Positions 33,691-46,677 are shown, counted from the first letter of the stretch. The stretch is DNA of 64,000 nucleotides from Paracoccidioides lutzii Pb01 (GCF_000150705.2 NW_015440957.1:836621-900620), one strand, 5' to 3'. The notes: generated by a model not told the origin, from the sequence alone. Numbers and translations: made by a program.

Positions 33691-34292
33691 CGACATATAT
33701 AGTTTACGTTTAGCCCTTTATCGGGTTCAACCGTTGGGCGGGGGTTATGTAGCTGTTTGGTAAAGACAGGGAGCACATGGGGTTAGAGAAGGGTTCAGGA
33801 AGACCGGGAAGATTACGGGGTGCGGTGCGACGGCATTTTGGACATCGAAGTCAACGGAACGATTCATGATTTCACTTGAATTTTGTAGCACGATTTTCAG
33901 TGATGTGGCCATATAGGGCATGGACGCTCGTTTCTCATGAGTGGTTATGCGGATGTTTTGTTATCTTTCCACAGCTGGTGAGGAGACTATTAATCACTAT
34001 ATCTGGTTGTTTTAATACATGATATTAGTGGTTGCTGGCGACGATAATCGAGCTCTATACGTGATGATTTTCAGGAGAAGAATGAGTAGTTCTTGTCAGC
34101 CCTTAACCACGGAACGCTTCAGATGCCTCATCAATATCACATATCATTAGATTCTGTACTTTCGAGGCTCAGACAGCAAAATGGAAATCTAAATGTACTA
34201 TACGTTCGCACAAGACCAATATAGTAATATTACCCCATGCATTCATACATCCAAGCAGCTCCGTAAGTCAATTCTCCACACCACCTTAAAAT
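33691..34292. other. Convergent intergenic region
   Basis: Between the microgene stop and the CSE1 stop. No open frame is credible. It may be a long 3' UTR of the microgene. Confidence 0.45.
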
Positions 34293-37200
34293 TCACCCAC
34301 TAAGCAACGCCTCCAACCCGACCTTCGCCTCAGGACTAAGCCTCTCCTCTGCAAATGCCGAAATCCTCCCACCATGCTTCTTATCCGTCTCCTTCAAATA
34401 CGACCCAACCCAGACATTATACTGCGATCCAATATCCGGCCGGAGATCCCTGGGCGTCGGCCGGATGGTGTTCAGTTGCGTAAAACCGACGCCAAACGCC
34501 ATATCCTCAACGTCGTTTTCCGCAATGATGTCACCATTTGTTGCAGGGAGGGGTGACTGGCCGAGGAGGGTTAGTAGGGCTTCACAGGTGAATGCCCATC
34601 CCTTCTTGTAGCGGGTGGCGAATGCTTCGGAGTTGGCGAGCGTTTTTGTGAAGGAGATTACGGCTGTTTTGCGGTCGAGAGGGCGGGCGAGTTTTTGGGT
34701 TTCGGGGAGGATTATATTGAGGTAGATTGGGGTGAAAACGCTAGTGAATGGCTGTTAGTATAGGGTTGAAAGGGAAGGAAAGGTATGTATGGTATGGAGA
34801 AGCGAGAGATACCCAGATTGTACGTTTTCTGTTACTTGTATGAAGAAATCCGCGCTGTAGCCTTTGGCGTCATTAGCAGAAATGAAGTGGTAAAATCGAA
34901 CAAATCGGAGACAGAAGTTTTCTGTCTTGGAGTGTTGAAGACGGGTGAGGATGATTCGGATTATGGGGACGAAGTATTGTTCCAGCACGGACCTAGTTGA
35001 AAATCAATCAGTATATTTTTGTATGCATTATGGATGGCGTTCGCAGGTAAGATGGCATACGAAGGGAAAGTAGCAATGACACTCTCTAGAAGATCAAAGC
35101 CATAGCTCTCGCTTGCTTTGGAAGAGACGAGCTTCTGAAATATACCCAGAATCGGTTCTATTTGATTATTTGTCCTGATCGACTGTTCTCCACGGGTGAT
35201 AATAGATGACAGGAGGCGGACGAGGGCCGGAACATTGCCCTTGGACTCCCACATGGCGGGCGCAATGATCGGGGCGATTAGGTTTTGATAGTATTCTGGA
35301 AGAGTTCCGAATGGATTGGCCTCGAGTAACGCCGCGAGCAGCTGAAATACATACGGAGCGAACTCTAATCCCAGTATTAGTAACACCTTTCTCTTGATTA
35401 CAGGCTGCTGTGGAAATCTCACCCTGGACGTCACTCTGCAGGACAGCGACAAAGGGTGGATAGAGTGTCTCCTCAAGCTTCGCTGGCTGTGAAGGAGCAG
35501 CAAATCTGTAGTGGTAATGTTAGATATGATTAAACAATTTGTTGAGCTGCAGTACTAACCTGATCAGAGCACCTAGGGCTTCAAAGTGGTAATAATAAAA
35601 TCTAGGGTTACTTGGGTTCGTGCTGATAATCTGGGTAATTGTGATAAAATGGCGCAAAACACTGTCAGTGAGCGGAACAACAGCGTCCTTGATAACGATG
35701 AGCACTCTCATGACACATCTCATCAGGAATTCGTTTTCTTGGACCTTTGGCGGGGCCGGGTCTTTCTCTATTAATCGGAAGATGTGCTCGAGAAGATCTC
35801 CAGCCAATGGAGTAATGGAGCTGGGTGGGATCACAGGTTTCCCCACGCCGTCTGTCAGGAACAGGATCCTCTCCAGCGCTACAGCCGCGTAAGTGTACAC
35901 AACGTATTCGGACGCACCGAGGTGTTTTACCAATAGCGGCAAAACCTCTTGCCACTGCTCTTTCGTTATCAGACTCCGGAATGCGTAAAGATACTTGACG
36001 GCATCCACTTTGAGAATTGGATGCACGCCACTCTCCATAACGAGATCGGATGCCAAGTGTTTTTGGAAGAAATCCGTTATATTCACTAGGCTGTTAGTGC
36101 TGGTGACGCCATGGATCGCAGTGGCAACGCCTTTAGCCGCAATAGCTGAAAATAAATAGACAGCAGTATCCTTTGATTTCCAGTGTTCTGATGGGTTTTT
36201 GCTGTATTCTGCCAGGTAATGGTCAGAATACTGGGTGACGACTTTTGTGACAGATTGCTCAAATATTTCCAGTAGATGTCGCAAGAAGTCTGTTGCAGCT
36301 CGTCTCCTTGTATCGCTATCTGAGCCCTCAAGATCTCTCCGAATGAATTCAATTGGCTCATCTTCAAACATCTCAATATCCGATTCGCGCAAGCTGATAT
36401 TGGGAAGGATTACCTTTTCAGTAATTTGACTCAGGGTACCCTCATCTTGGAATGCGACAGCATACTCTGGTATCCGCGCAATTGAAGTGAGAAACTGTAG
36501 AGCCCTGGAGACGAGTATATCGTATTTCGTGTCCTGTCCAATTGTAGTCAGAAGGTTCCAGGAACTCCCAATGAACTGCTGAACATGGGTTCCAAAGACA
36601 TCAATATACTTCTGTACATAGAGAGTCAGAATCTCAAAGATGCCGGCCTTCACGAATTCTAGTTGTCCCGACTCCGATTCGTCGTCTGTATAGAGCAGCG
36701 CATTGTCGTACATCAGATACTTTAAAAGAACGGCTGCGATAGCTTGTAGGTGATCCTCGAACATTGGGGGTAAATCATGCGAGGAGAGGTCGTATAGCAA
36801 CTTTATCATCAAATTGAGTTGAGTGAAACCCTGCGTAAGTTGTTCCTTTTTGGATTTGTTCTGTTCAAGGAAGGTATCAAGGGACTTCAAGAATTCATTT
36901 AATCAGAGTTAGTGTTTTGTGCCAAATTGAAACAGTATAGGGTAACAGAATGGTAAACAGAACGGTAATATACCTCAAGAAGAGACAGATATGGATTCCC
37001 AAACTTCTGCAGAACATGGTTGATCTCCGTGTATAAGTCGTCTGACCGGAATAGAGGCCGCCATCTTTTGAAAATGGAGTGTGCCACCTGTAGAACACCG
37101 ATGTTCACAATGGTGTTGTCAGGCGAGAATTTAGAAACAAGATCCTGTCAAACCATGTCAGTACGCGACCATCTTGATAATTCTGCGCGGAAGAGAATCT

Positions 37201-37649
37201 CTACATCAACAAGGGTATCCCATCTTTCCCAAAAGTCACTGTCAGCTATTACGCTTACAGCCTCGCCCAATTGAGTCTGGATTCCCGCGGGGACGGATAT
37301 CATCAGGCTTATCAACTCCCGCTTGATGGTGGCTACCTCGTCGAGCGGCAACTTATAATTCCCATCCTCATCTGTCCAATTGCGCTTGATAAAGTTCTTA
37401 AAGCATAATGCGCTCGCTAGACGGGTGTTGTATGGAGTGGAAGAGGAAGCGGTAATTTGAAGGAGAAGGATGGAAAAGCCGGGCTTTGTCTCCTCTTGAC
37501 GCAGCGTAGCTTCAGCTATCAGGGGTGGAATGTTGTTAGATCAGAATGCAAGAACGGGATCTGCGCATTGGACCCTTACCTTGCTTGTACTGTCTTGGAT
37601 CTAAGCTTGCTTCAAGAAGCTGGGAGAGAGCTGCCAGGTTGTCAGCCAT
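34293..37649 (-). CDS. CSE1: Exportin-2 Cse1/CAS, importin-alpha re-exporter
   Basis: Eight exons (37649-37580, 37515-37205, 37144-36974, 36884-35560, 35505-35423, 35364-35061, 34992-34813, 34740-34293) join in frame to 963 aa, matching yeast Cse1 (960). Cse1 binds RanGTP and carries importin alpha back to the cytoplasm. The start MADNLAALSQLLEASLDP and the importin-beta N-terminal block (KPGFSILLLQI, ALCFKNFIKRNW) are typical. Other family blocks include LMIKLLYDLSSHDLPPMFED, SKTENFCLRFVRFYHFISA and FGVGFTQLNTI near the end. The chain is HEAT repeats throughout. All introns are GT..AG and 54-89 bp. The 35060 donor (GTATGC) was chosen because it restores SSVLEQYF. Confidence 0.95.
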
Positions 37650-38886
37650 GGCAGCGGGAGTGGGTATAGTTCTAGGCGGGAGGATGAGAGCGAGTGGGCG
37701 GAGGGGTTACTAGTAGTACGAAGAAGTATAAGAGAGAAATATAATAATGTCGTAACTATAGATGGGCTTCTTCCCAGACAGTCTCTATGGGAGTATCCCA
37801 CTTGGAAAGATATATGCAGGACGGGGCCTATGTGTCTGCCCTCCTGTTTTTTTATTTCCTTGCTGTTCCCTGACTGCGGGAGTCTGCCACTGTCCGATGT
37901 GGTTGGTTATGGATTTCAACCCAGGCAAAAAATGTTGCTTTGTCAAACCGCCCGTTTCGGGAAGTTTGTTTTGGTGGTGCTTGGCACACTGTCGCATTGT
38001 TTATGTCAGCGAACGGTCGGGCGGTCACCAAGACGGTGAGTCATTAATTGCAGCACCTAGTACTCCTTTAGGCAATAACAACTAATCTGCCACTTGCATT
38101 TTCCACGTGACATGAGATCATCGGCTTCCTCGCAACAAAAATACTCCGCATCCCAATCAGGAAATTACTGGGTCACCCCTGCTGCGGCCTTGGCGCCAAA
38201 TATTTTCCAAGCTGATCCCGCTTGGGCTTTCCCCGGATTTACTCCTGCCCCGAGCATCATTTTCTCCCCTCGGCTCCTCTGCTCTGCTCCTCTCCTTTCT
38301 TCTTCTCCTCCACTTCCTCCTCCTCCACCTCCACCTCCTCCTCGTCGTCGTCCTGCCCTCCATTCCGCCCTCCATTCCGCCCTCATACGCGCTCAACACC
38401 TTCTCCTCTGTATTTCCCGGCCATAGCTACTGTGGATATTGTGCTGGACGACCTTGAGGCAACCTGCCAACCCTCGTTCCGTTACGTTTCCTGTTAGCCT
38501 GTTGACCCTCCGTGTTTCCTCCAAGGTGACCCCCAACTCTATTTTGACCTTTTTGGCCTTGACCATTCCGATCAAAGATAACTGACTATCTCAGAGACAC
38601 ACAACTGGCTCGAGAGTTTACTTCCCTTCATTCGTAGTTGTTAATTTTTGTATGGAAAGTTTTCTGCGCCCGCTCTATGTTGATCCAAACCCTACCCCCA
38701 GATCTATCTCCGATGTGATGGCATGTCTTGGCTCCCCACTCCCGCTTTAGGGTTCCCTACTTTAATGTTGACACGAGGTTTTATCAGGCCTTAAGTGAAC
38801 TAACTCTGTGCGTTATTAGTCCATTTCAGCTCACTGTTGTGTTCCGTCACACGTCAACCCACTGATCCGCCCGTCCAACTGGACGT
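37650..38886. other. Divergent promoter region of CSE1 and TSC2
   Basis: About 1.2 kb. It has a CACGTG box at 38104-38109, a CT/CTC-rich tract at about 38280-38345, and a tandem copy of CCTCCATTCCG near 38356-38380. No credible ORF. The pyrimidine tract probably sits near the TSC2 transcription start. Confidence 0.5.
38104..38109. promoter_or_regulatory. CACGTG E-box upstream of TSC2
   Basis: A perfect CACGTG palindrome followed by A lies about 780 bp before the TSC2 ATG and about 455 bp from the CSE1 start. It could serve either gene. Function is inferred from the motif only. Confidence 0.3.
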
Positions 38887-41800
38887 ATGTCTTCTGGGGA
38901 TGCTTCCTCCCCCCCCCAAAATAAATCAACTTCCTCAACTTTCGCAGATGTCTTAAAGACGCTAGCAAGCGGACGCCCAAAGTCACAATCGCCCGTGCCG
39001 CATGGGAATAGCATTGGCGAACCATTTCCACAACAGATGGATGGCCGAAGGGGTAGTAGAGTCACCTTTGGTTTCGAGTCATTGCATCGGGGAAACGCTT
39101 CCTCAACCATCCCAGACTCCCAAGAGCTTCCCGATTTTGAGACTTTACAAAGGGGGATTAGCCATGAACAACCACTTGCCGCCGCACTGGAAATAGCAGA
39201 AACTGCAGCTCGTTCCTTACACTACTACAATGCGGAGCAAGCATTGTCGCTTTGGGAGTCAGGCAGCTATCTCATCGACTGCTCAAGCTCAGCTGATGCC
39301 CGAAAAGCCGGTTCCAACCTTCTGGAGGCAATATGTCGCCGGCAAGACCTCTCTTTACCCACCCGTCAAATTTTGTTCCATTGTATTTCGCAGTCCTTCC
39401 CGCCAGACGTGATTCCCTCCCAAGTGAATGCATTGATCTCATTGTCGGACCATGGAAGGAAGTTAGATTTTACGGACAAACCTGTTTTGCCAACCATTGC
39501 CTCTTGGATAGTTCCTCTCTATGCCACAGTCGCTTCGATGCGTTCGAAATTGAAGAAATCCAAGGCACCACGTCAGAACGGTAACGGAGTAGATGACACA
39601 GTTTTGGGAGACCTTTTTCAGTTGGTCATCGACGTAATTACCTTGCAGCGTTACCCTCCAAATCCCAATGAACTTGAGCTGCTTTTGGACCAAGTTTTTG
39701 CCATTTGCAAGCAAACAACTGTGGCCAATGACATTAAAAATTCCCTCTCTGTTTTTGATGCGGTTATTTTCACGTCGGACGTTCCTGACGCAAGTTTTAA
39801 TGGCTTGTTGGAGGTATTATGCAGCATCCATGCTTCTGTGAAGTCTCTAGCTGGTCCTACTTCACGAGCAGTTCGTAACTTGGCAAAATCACGAAAACAG
39901 TCTGAAATGGTGTCTTTGCTACATGCCTTCCTTCTAGAAACAACGGAACGTCAAGATCGAAATCTCAATGTTACTCGTGGCGCTGTTAATATTTTTAGGG
40001 ATTTGTTGGCTGCCTATGGCCAGGATGGAATGCCAACTATATCTTTTGATGAGCTGATTGGCTCCCTTCTAAGTGCGGCTAAAAGAAATGACGGCCGTGT
40101 CAACACCGATATTTTGGATGTGTGCTTAAGTTTGCTACAAGGAGAATATTCCTCGACGACATTGCAACATACCTGGTCAGATTTAACTCGCCTGATTCTC
40201 ACTTGTTCCCAGCGGGTTCTGGATGCGGACGTTTCCCCCCTAAGTCCGGATCCGAAAGCGCGACAAGCTTGCCCCTCAGGGTCCGGTGTGATGGACGACT
40301 TGCAATCAAATCTAGCGGCAAATATCAATCGTATCCTTACCGCTATACAATCCATTTGGCCGAATATGAATGGGGAACAACGGCTACAATCAAGTAGTCT
40401 ATTTGCCGCAGCGCATAGTCAACTAAGTCCAGCACAAGCTCAACTTTATTTCGAATTTTGCAAAGCGGAAAGGCTTTGCTACCCGAAACACCCCGAATGG
40501 GCACATTTCTCCCGGGAACTTGTTAACAACTTTATCCTCCCTCAAGATAAGAACCTAGAAGTCCGCCTGCAAGCACTGAGCACATTTGAAGATGCCTATA
40601 GGTCAGACAATGCTGCCCGATTGTTTAACAAAGAAGACTTCATTTCATCATTGCTTGTTAGGTTTACTGAGGAACGCTCATATTATTTCCTTGATGCACT
40701 AGTGTCATTTTTGGTGGAAGCATCTGAACACTGCAACGAGGATACTTTTAGGCTTTTGGTTGAAACATTTGGCTCCCCTATGGCCAAGGACGGTGATAAC
40801 GAACAAAGGTCATCAACAACCGCCCCCTTATCAAGGTCTCTTTCATCTGCTGATGTGTCGGAACCGTCATTGGCAAATGTCGTGACAATTGGCTTGGTTA
40901 AAATGTTTCTGAGGTCATTGAAGGACGCCCCAGTGAATGCCTCAATTATATACGAGAAGCTTATTGAAATCGCTCAATCACGAAGTAGGCCAATCGACTC
41001 ACGCTTGACCGCCCTCAAATTACTTTTCCGCCTCCGTTGTGACTCCACCGGATCCATCTATGTCATTTCTTCCACAGAGAATGAATTCCTGATCAGTGTA
41101 TTATGCCGGACAGTTGATCTTACTTCAAGAGCAAGCATAAACGAAGAATCTTCCTCAGAACGCACATCAAAGACTGAGGAAAGCGCGTCACAGGCCCAAG
41201 GTGGTAGGTCATCTTTGAAAGAACAAGCATCTGTGCCCCTTCCCACATCTAGCGGTCGATCAAATGCCCAATTCCGCACTCTAAAATGGACTCCACCTGT
41301 TTGGACTCATGCCGAACCAAAGGGTCTGCCTGAAGACCCTCCACCGTTTGCCAGCATTCATACAGTTGCCTATTTGAATGACGTGGCCACTGAGCAACCA
41401 GATGAAGCGAGGAAAATCCCTCTCAGGATAAATCTGTGGTTGGAAACGGTCATTTCACTTTTTCAACAGGAGAAAGATTGGGATGTTTACAGCTATGTCC
41501 TCGCTCATCTAGGGCCACAGTTGATAAATAGAGATCTTTTCCAGAGTGCAGTCCCTCAGATTAAGCTTCTCCGCAGTGTCCTCTGTGAACAAATAAAGAA
41601 TGAAAGTTTTCTAGAGCCTCTTGGGTGGACTGGCGTGAGAAAAGCAGATATTGCTCTTTGTATTCTCGACTCTCTTACCATGCTAATCAGTTTCCATCAA
41701 CACTTCGCAAAAAGCGAACAGGACGAAATTGTGCGCACTTTTATTCAGGGCATCGGTTCTTGGGAAGGCACCTCGCGCGGCTGTATACATGCTTTGTCTG

Positions 41801-43647
41801 TCTGCTGCCATGAGATACCCCTTTCAGTGACTAAGGCTCTGAACGTAATCGTTGATAAAATGTCAAAAATAATCACTCGATCTAATATCGCTGCTCATAT
41901 CCTTGAGTTTCTGGCCCTCCTCGCTCGATTACCAGATGTTTACGTCAACTTGCGAGATCAGGAAATACGGCCCCTATTCGGGATTTGTGTTCGATATATA
42001 CAAACGTCGAGGGAGAGGTATAAGTCAGGTAATCCTTTGAGCTTTCGGTCTAGTTCGTTACCTGCGCGGTTAAGCGGAGGAATCAAAGAGCTGCCATCAA
42101 TGCAGTCGACGGAGCCCTCGGACTCGACAAGTGCTGACGACCTCTCAAGATATGTCTACATTCTAACATACCATGTTATGGTTTTCTGGTTTCTTTCCCT
42201 TAAGCTCCAAGATAGAGCAAACCACGTGAATTGGATCTCCAAACGTCTCATCTTCACTGACGATCAGGGAAATCATGTGGTCGATGAGCAAAGCCAAGTC
42301 TTTATCGATTTCATGCAGAGAGTGACGTTCTCGGACTTGGGGGATACTATTCCCTTTGAAAAGTTTCCAACCTCCGAGTCAGATGGGCCTGTTAGCAAGA
42401 AGTCTTGGGTTGTTGGAATGAGCATCGTTACCATTGAAACTGCGGGCGCTAGTGGATTAAGTCAAGTTACGAAGAGGCAAGCATCTGGAACGACGTATGC
42501 TATCTATCAACAGCGAACAGCGCCAGTTCTGCCACACCAAATACCTGTGTACCCCGGTTCACATTCACTTAGCGACGGTCCTTCCTCACGAACGGCAATA
42601 TTGCCAAGTCATGTTCTTCTTCAAATGACAACTACGGCCATGCCCATGCCGATAAGCATGCAGCCTATACCTCTACCGGATGACGATTTCACCCGGCGGG
42701 CAATCCGCACATTTGACAGGAATGACATTGTCGATGGCCATAAAATTGGGGTCATCTATATCGGAGAAGGTCAAACTCAGGAGGCTGAAATCCTAGCAAA
42801 CGTGTCAGGGAGTCCAGATTACGACTATTTCCTCTGCGGTCTTGGAACAAAAGTTTCAATCAAGGATGCCAAATTCAATACTCAGGGATTGCACAGCGAC
42901 CATGACGGCGAATATACATATGCATGGCGCGATCGAGTGACAGAAATCATCTACCACGTTGCCACAATGATGCCCACGAACCTCGAGACCGATCCTCAGT
43001 GCGTTAATAAGAAGCGACATATCGGGAACAGTTTCGTGAACATCATTTTCAACCGCTCCAACCTTGCTTTCAACTTCGACACCATCCCGTCTCAGTTCAA
43101 TTTCGTCAATATCGTGATCACCCCCGTTTGCAGGATCAGTCCCTTCCACAACCTTAATTCCGAACAGAAACCAACCGATATCCTCGACTTTAGCCGATAT
43201 TTCTATGTCGTCAAGGTAATGACTAAATCGGATTTCCCAGACTTATCCGCGTCCGCTGTACCAAAAGTTATCTCCTGCAAAAATCTTGCTTCCTTCGTCC
43301 GTATTATCGCACTAAACGCTTCATTCTACTCGTTAGTCTCAAGCCGTGATTCAGGTGAACACCTGTCATCCTGGCACAACCGTCTCCGTGAGATTCGGAG
43401 GCTACGAGATCGTGCCACTGCATCGGCATCAATATCAGCACAAGGAGGGGTGGAGGGTACCACTGACGGCCCCAGTGAAGGAGGAACATATTCCCCATAC
43501 CGGCGGAATACGAAAACTGTCACCCAACCCGAGGAACTGCCTATCCATCCATCTGGAAAGTCAAACTCCTCTCCAAGCTCGGAATGGGCGCCGCAACCGG
43601 AAACCAGCGTATTCGCCAGCCTGGACTTTACAAAATGGAGTCGATGA
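38887..43647 (+). CDS. TSC2: Tuberin/TSC2 homolog, RhebGAP that restrains TORC1
   Basis: A single uninterrupted frame of 1586 codons. TSC2 works with TSC1 as the GTPase-activating protein for Rheb, so it turns TORC1 off under starvation. The N-terminal two-thirds is a helical tuberin solenoid with a Ser-rich, disordered linker around residues 755-800. The C-terminal Rap/Ran-GAP domain begins near residue 1284 (HKIGVIYIGEGQ, YDYFLCGLGTKV). The catalytic helix reads KRHIGNSFVNIIFN, with Asn1381 at the place of the GAP asparagine thumb. QFNFVNIVITPV follows, as in human TSC2. The end ASLDFTKWSR closes the chain. An intronless gene of this size is unusual beside intron-rich neighbours. The start at 38887 (MSSGDASS) is the first in-frame ATG. 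Confidence 0.94.
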   Translation: MSSGDASSPPQNKSTSSTFADVLKTLASGRPKSQSPVPHGNSIGEPFPQQMDGRRGSRVTFGFESLHRGNASSTIPDSQELPDFETLQRGISHEQPLAAALEIAETAARSLHYYNAEQALSLWESGSYLIDCSSSADARKAGSNLLEAICRRQDLSLPTRQILFHCISQSFPPDVIPSQVNALISLSDHGRKLDFTDKPVLPTIASWIVPLYATVASMRSKLKKSKAPRQNGNGVDDTVLGDLFQLVIDVITLQRYPPNPNELELLLDQVFAICKQTTVANDIKNSLSVFDAVIFTSDVPDASFNGLLEVLCSIHASVKSLAGPTSRAVRNLAKSRKQSEMVSLLHAFLLETTERQDRNLNVTRGAVNIFRDLLAAYGQDGMPTISFDELIGSLLSAAKRNDGRVNTDILDVCLSLLQGEYSSTTLQHTWSDLTRLILTCSQRVLDADVSPLSPDPKARQACPSGSGVMDDLQSNLAANINRILTAIQSIWPNMNGEQRLQSSSLFAAAHSQLSPAQAQLYFEFCKAERLCYPKHPEWAHFSRELVNNFILPQDKNLEVRLQALSTFEDAYRSDNAARLFNKEDFISSLLVRFTEERSYYFLDALVSFLVEASEHCNEDTFRLLVETFGSPMAKDGDNEQRSSTTAPLSRSLSSADVSEPSLANVVTIGLVKMFLRSLKDAPVNASIIYEKLIEIAQSRSRPIDSRLTALKLLFRLRCDSTGSIYVISSTENEFLISVLCRTVDLTSRASINEESSSERTSKTEESASQAQGGRSSLKEQASVPLPTSSGRSNAQFRTLKWTPPVWTHAEPKGLPEDPPPFASIHTVAYLNDVATEQPDEARKIPLRINLWLETVISLFQQEKDWDVYSYVLAHLGPQLINRDLFQSAVPQIKLLRSVLCEQIKNESFLEPLGWTGVRKADIALCILDSLTMLISFHQHFAKSEQDEIVRTFIQGIGSWEGTSRGCIHALSVCCHEIPLSVTKALNVIVDKMSKIITRSNIAAHILEFLALLARLPDVYVNLRDQEIRPLFGICVRYIQTSRERYKSGNPLSFRSSSLPARLSGGIKELPSMQSTEPSDSTSADDLSRYVYILTYHVMVFWFLSLKLQDRANHVNWISKRLIFTDDQGNHVVDEQSQVFIDFMQRVTFSDLGDTIPFEKFPTSESDGPVSKKSWVVGMSIVTIETAGASGLSQVTKRQASGTTYAIYQQRTAPVLPHQIPVYPGSHSLSDGPSSRTAILPSHVLLQMTTTAMPMPISMQPIPLPDDDFTRRAIRTFDRNDIVDGHKIGVIYIGEGQTQEAEILANVSGSPDYDYFLCGLGTKVSIKDAKFNTQGLHSDHDGEYTYAWRDRVTEIIYHVATMMPTNLETDPQCVNKKRHIGNSFVNIIFNRSNLAFNFDTIPSQFNFVNIVITPVCRISPFHNLNSEQKPTDILDFSRYFYVVKVMTKSDFPDLSASAVPKVISCKNLASFVRIIALNASFYSLVSSRDSGEHLSSWHNRLREIRRLRDRATASASISAQGGVEGTTDGPSEGGTYSPYRRNTKTVTQPEELPIHPSGKSNSSPSSEWAPQPETSVFASLDFTKWSR

Positions 43648-46600
43648 TTACGAAACCAGCACGTCCACCAATATCCCCTCTGCGCTAAACATATTTACAA
43701 GTTTCGAGTTTTTGACCTGAATCACATGGTGGAATGACACAGGACATCAAAACGCCAAATTTTAAACGTTAATGACCTTTCCAAAATAATTAAATAATTA
43801 AAAATTAGAAAAGGACACTGTCGATTAGGAGCGCAAAAAATGGGAACGGGAAAGTATGGCATGTTATGACAACGTCGCATTTTTTATTATGAATTTGTTC
43901 AGCGTTTACTATATACTTTCGCTTTTATACTCCCACACGAGCGTATATTTTCCCGATGTTACGGAGCGGAGATTCTGTTTTTTTTCTTCTATTCCATATG
44001 TTAATGTGTCCATACCCCATCTCCGTCTCAAAAATACGGAAAAAAAAAGTTACGTATTTATTGCTGAATATTATAACTTCTAACTACTATCATAGCCCGA
44101 TATTCAATCAAGGAATCATTCAAAAAAAAAAAAATACTAAGATCCTGTTCTGAAGTGGAAGTAATGCTAAAAACGAATCCACTAGTTGAGAGACACCCGT
44201 AGAAAGAGAGTCAGGGAATCTTTTACGATTCTCTACTGAAGCTATGAATATACATAGGAATGTGCGAACAGAAGGATCTCACTCCAGGGTTGAAATGACG
44301 GGAGGCCGATGTTCAACCCATCAATTTTGGCCCTCGGATCCGTGAAAGGGAGGCTAATTTTTACTCCGGAGTGACCCACAAACCTTATTTCAACCCCAAC
44401 CACAAAACTAACTCCTAGTCAAATACAATACCATCATCACATCATACCTGATCCGCTTTCAAGTCTCTATATGCTACCTGTCCAGGAGTCATGCACATGC
44501 CTGATTGGAATTTCTGGTATGCGGGCAATTCTTCATCTTTTCAAAGTCATCCATACTTCACCCTCTGAAGCAAATTTTCTTCCCAACCCGAAAGGGGGCG
44601 GGATCGCGGTCAACTCAGAATCCAAAGCTTCGAACTGAGAAGTCAGAATTGGGTTCGGGGATACGGTACTGAATTTGATCTCGAGCTGTTCTTGAAGTGA
44701 TCTGGGTTTAGAGGAAAGGTTGACTGCATGCCTAGACGCCCCGCCTGTAAAATTAACCACAGACAGCGACGCGTTGATCGGAGGTTTCAATGTGAATATT
44801 TCCATCTTGGAAGCCACTGAGCGGTGGAATAGATAGAAAATAGTCTATGGCATCACATTTAACGGGGGCATTGGTAGAGGGTCCTGGAATTGAGCCTCCT
44901 ATTTTTGTAGGAGAGGGCGTCTCATTCTTCCTGCGAATCTATAAGAGATTCTTCACATGATGCTAACAACTAGATATCTCCAAAGACCTTTAATAGACGA
45001 ATTCATTTCAATAAAGTTGGCTAATTGAACAGATTTCAGACATACAAGATACCGATAATAAAATAAACGCGCCTTCCTCGTCTGGAAAAAGAAAACTTTT
45101 AACAAAATATACATGGATATGGCCTATATCCGCTGCAAGAGAAGAAAACAGAAATTGATGGAAACAAAAATTGAACCTATCATATTAACTTCTTAATGTC
45201 TTTGACAAACATCAAACCGTGTCATAGCTCCACTCAATACTTCAAGTCACTACAAACAATTCTCAACATCAAATCCAGAACCCACTTTCGTAACCAGGTC
45301 TCAAGGTTAGGAACCAGGAACCGTCGAAGAAGTCCACTTAAAACTTAAAGTTTCAAGAAGAAATAAGAAGAGAGGAAATGTCAAACATTTTATACGTATT
45401 CTACAAATTGACTAACTTTTCAATTAATTAAGCCTTAATAAAATTATACAAAGTAAAAGTTAATGTTTCTGTTCGATCAGCAGGAAGATGTGAGAAGGAT
45501 GAAAGAAAAGAATATAAAGCAAAGTAAATACAAGTGATAGCCAGGTCAAGAAACACTCTTTAATATTTTCAAATTTCAAATTTAAAATATCTTCCTTTCT
45601 TTGAAACGTCTCGCTTACTGGCCTTAAGGAAAAGTAAAATAAAACGTTGAAAATTAAAGTTTTTCATTTTTTAAGAAAACAAAAAGTCATGTCTGGTCGT
45701 AGGGGAACAGAGCTTAAATCCACTTTGCACTTCTTATCTCACAGTTTGGTTCATTATTTTAGTTCGCTTCCCATATTTCAAGAAATTGGGAAGTAAACTT
45801 TTTATACGAAGCGTGAAGAAAGACGAGTTAGGTAATGTAATGAATAAAATAAAATCTAAATGTATGGTGTAAAAACAGGTCAAGCTAGATGCTGAGTGGA
45901 CGTAAGTATCAGTAGTAGCAAGACTGTAAAAAATGGAAAAGCCCTAATATTGTTCCCGTTCAGTTCACTTTAATAATGTAATAGCAATAGAGGAGATAAC
46001 AATCAAAGAAGAGCAAGATTTAGCCGGCACAATTAAGGAGGAAGAAAGGAGGAAGAAGAATTAAATCACAGGAATTATAACCACAATATTTTTGGAGGAA
46101 GAACACCACGACACCCAGCAAAAAAAAAAAAAAAAAAAAAAAACCATCCATGTTTCATGGCTTGACAGCGCGAGAGTCAAAGAAACACACGTATACCAGA
46201 CAAAATAATAATAATTGTAGACCCGAGAGACAATAAAAAGAATTTGAAAAAATGTTAAAATAGAAATTAACAATACGGATGCAGTCGTAGATGAACTAAT
46301 AAAACTCTAAAAAAAAAAAAAAGGCAACCATCAAGCTCTATCAAGTGAGTAATAAATGCATGGATGGGGGTCATGACGATAAATTATGATAGCCATCATA
46401 AATGAATGGAGCAATAAAACCATTCACGCTGACTATAGTTATCCTTTTACCACGGGACATATATTTGTGACAGCGGCTTGGTCAATTGACACGCCGGGGG
46501 TGGGGAGAAGATGTTTATACTGTGCAGTAAATTAAATAAAGCGTTAGAACGGCGACAATTTTCTTTTTCTTTTTCTTTTCTTTTTTTTTGGGGGGGGGCA

Positions 46601-46677
46601 ATTGTAAACGTGCGGGATAAAGTAATGAATAATAGTAGCAGGCTTAGCGTGAAGACTTGGAGCCTGAAATATTGAGA
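43648..46677. other. 3-kb convergent intergenic region
   Basis: Between the stops of TSC2 (+) and PUF3 (-). Mostly AT-rich (A and T tracts at 46121-46143, 46309-46322 and 44120-44132). A - strand open frame of 94 codons (44533-44817) has no known relatives that I recall and no clear partner exon. A G-rich run lies near 46590. No gene is supported. Confidence 0.5.

Noticed and set aside
44533..44817. 94-codon - strand open frame in the TSC2/PUF3 intergenic region
   Set aside because: It has start and stop and a plausible composition, but no known family, partner exon or promoter signal; not listed as a gene.
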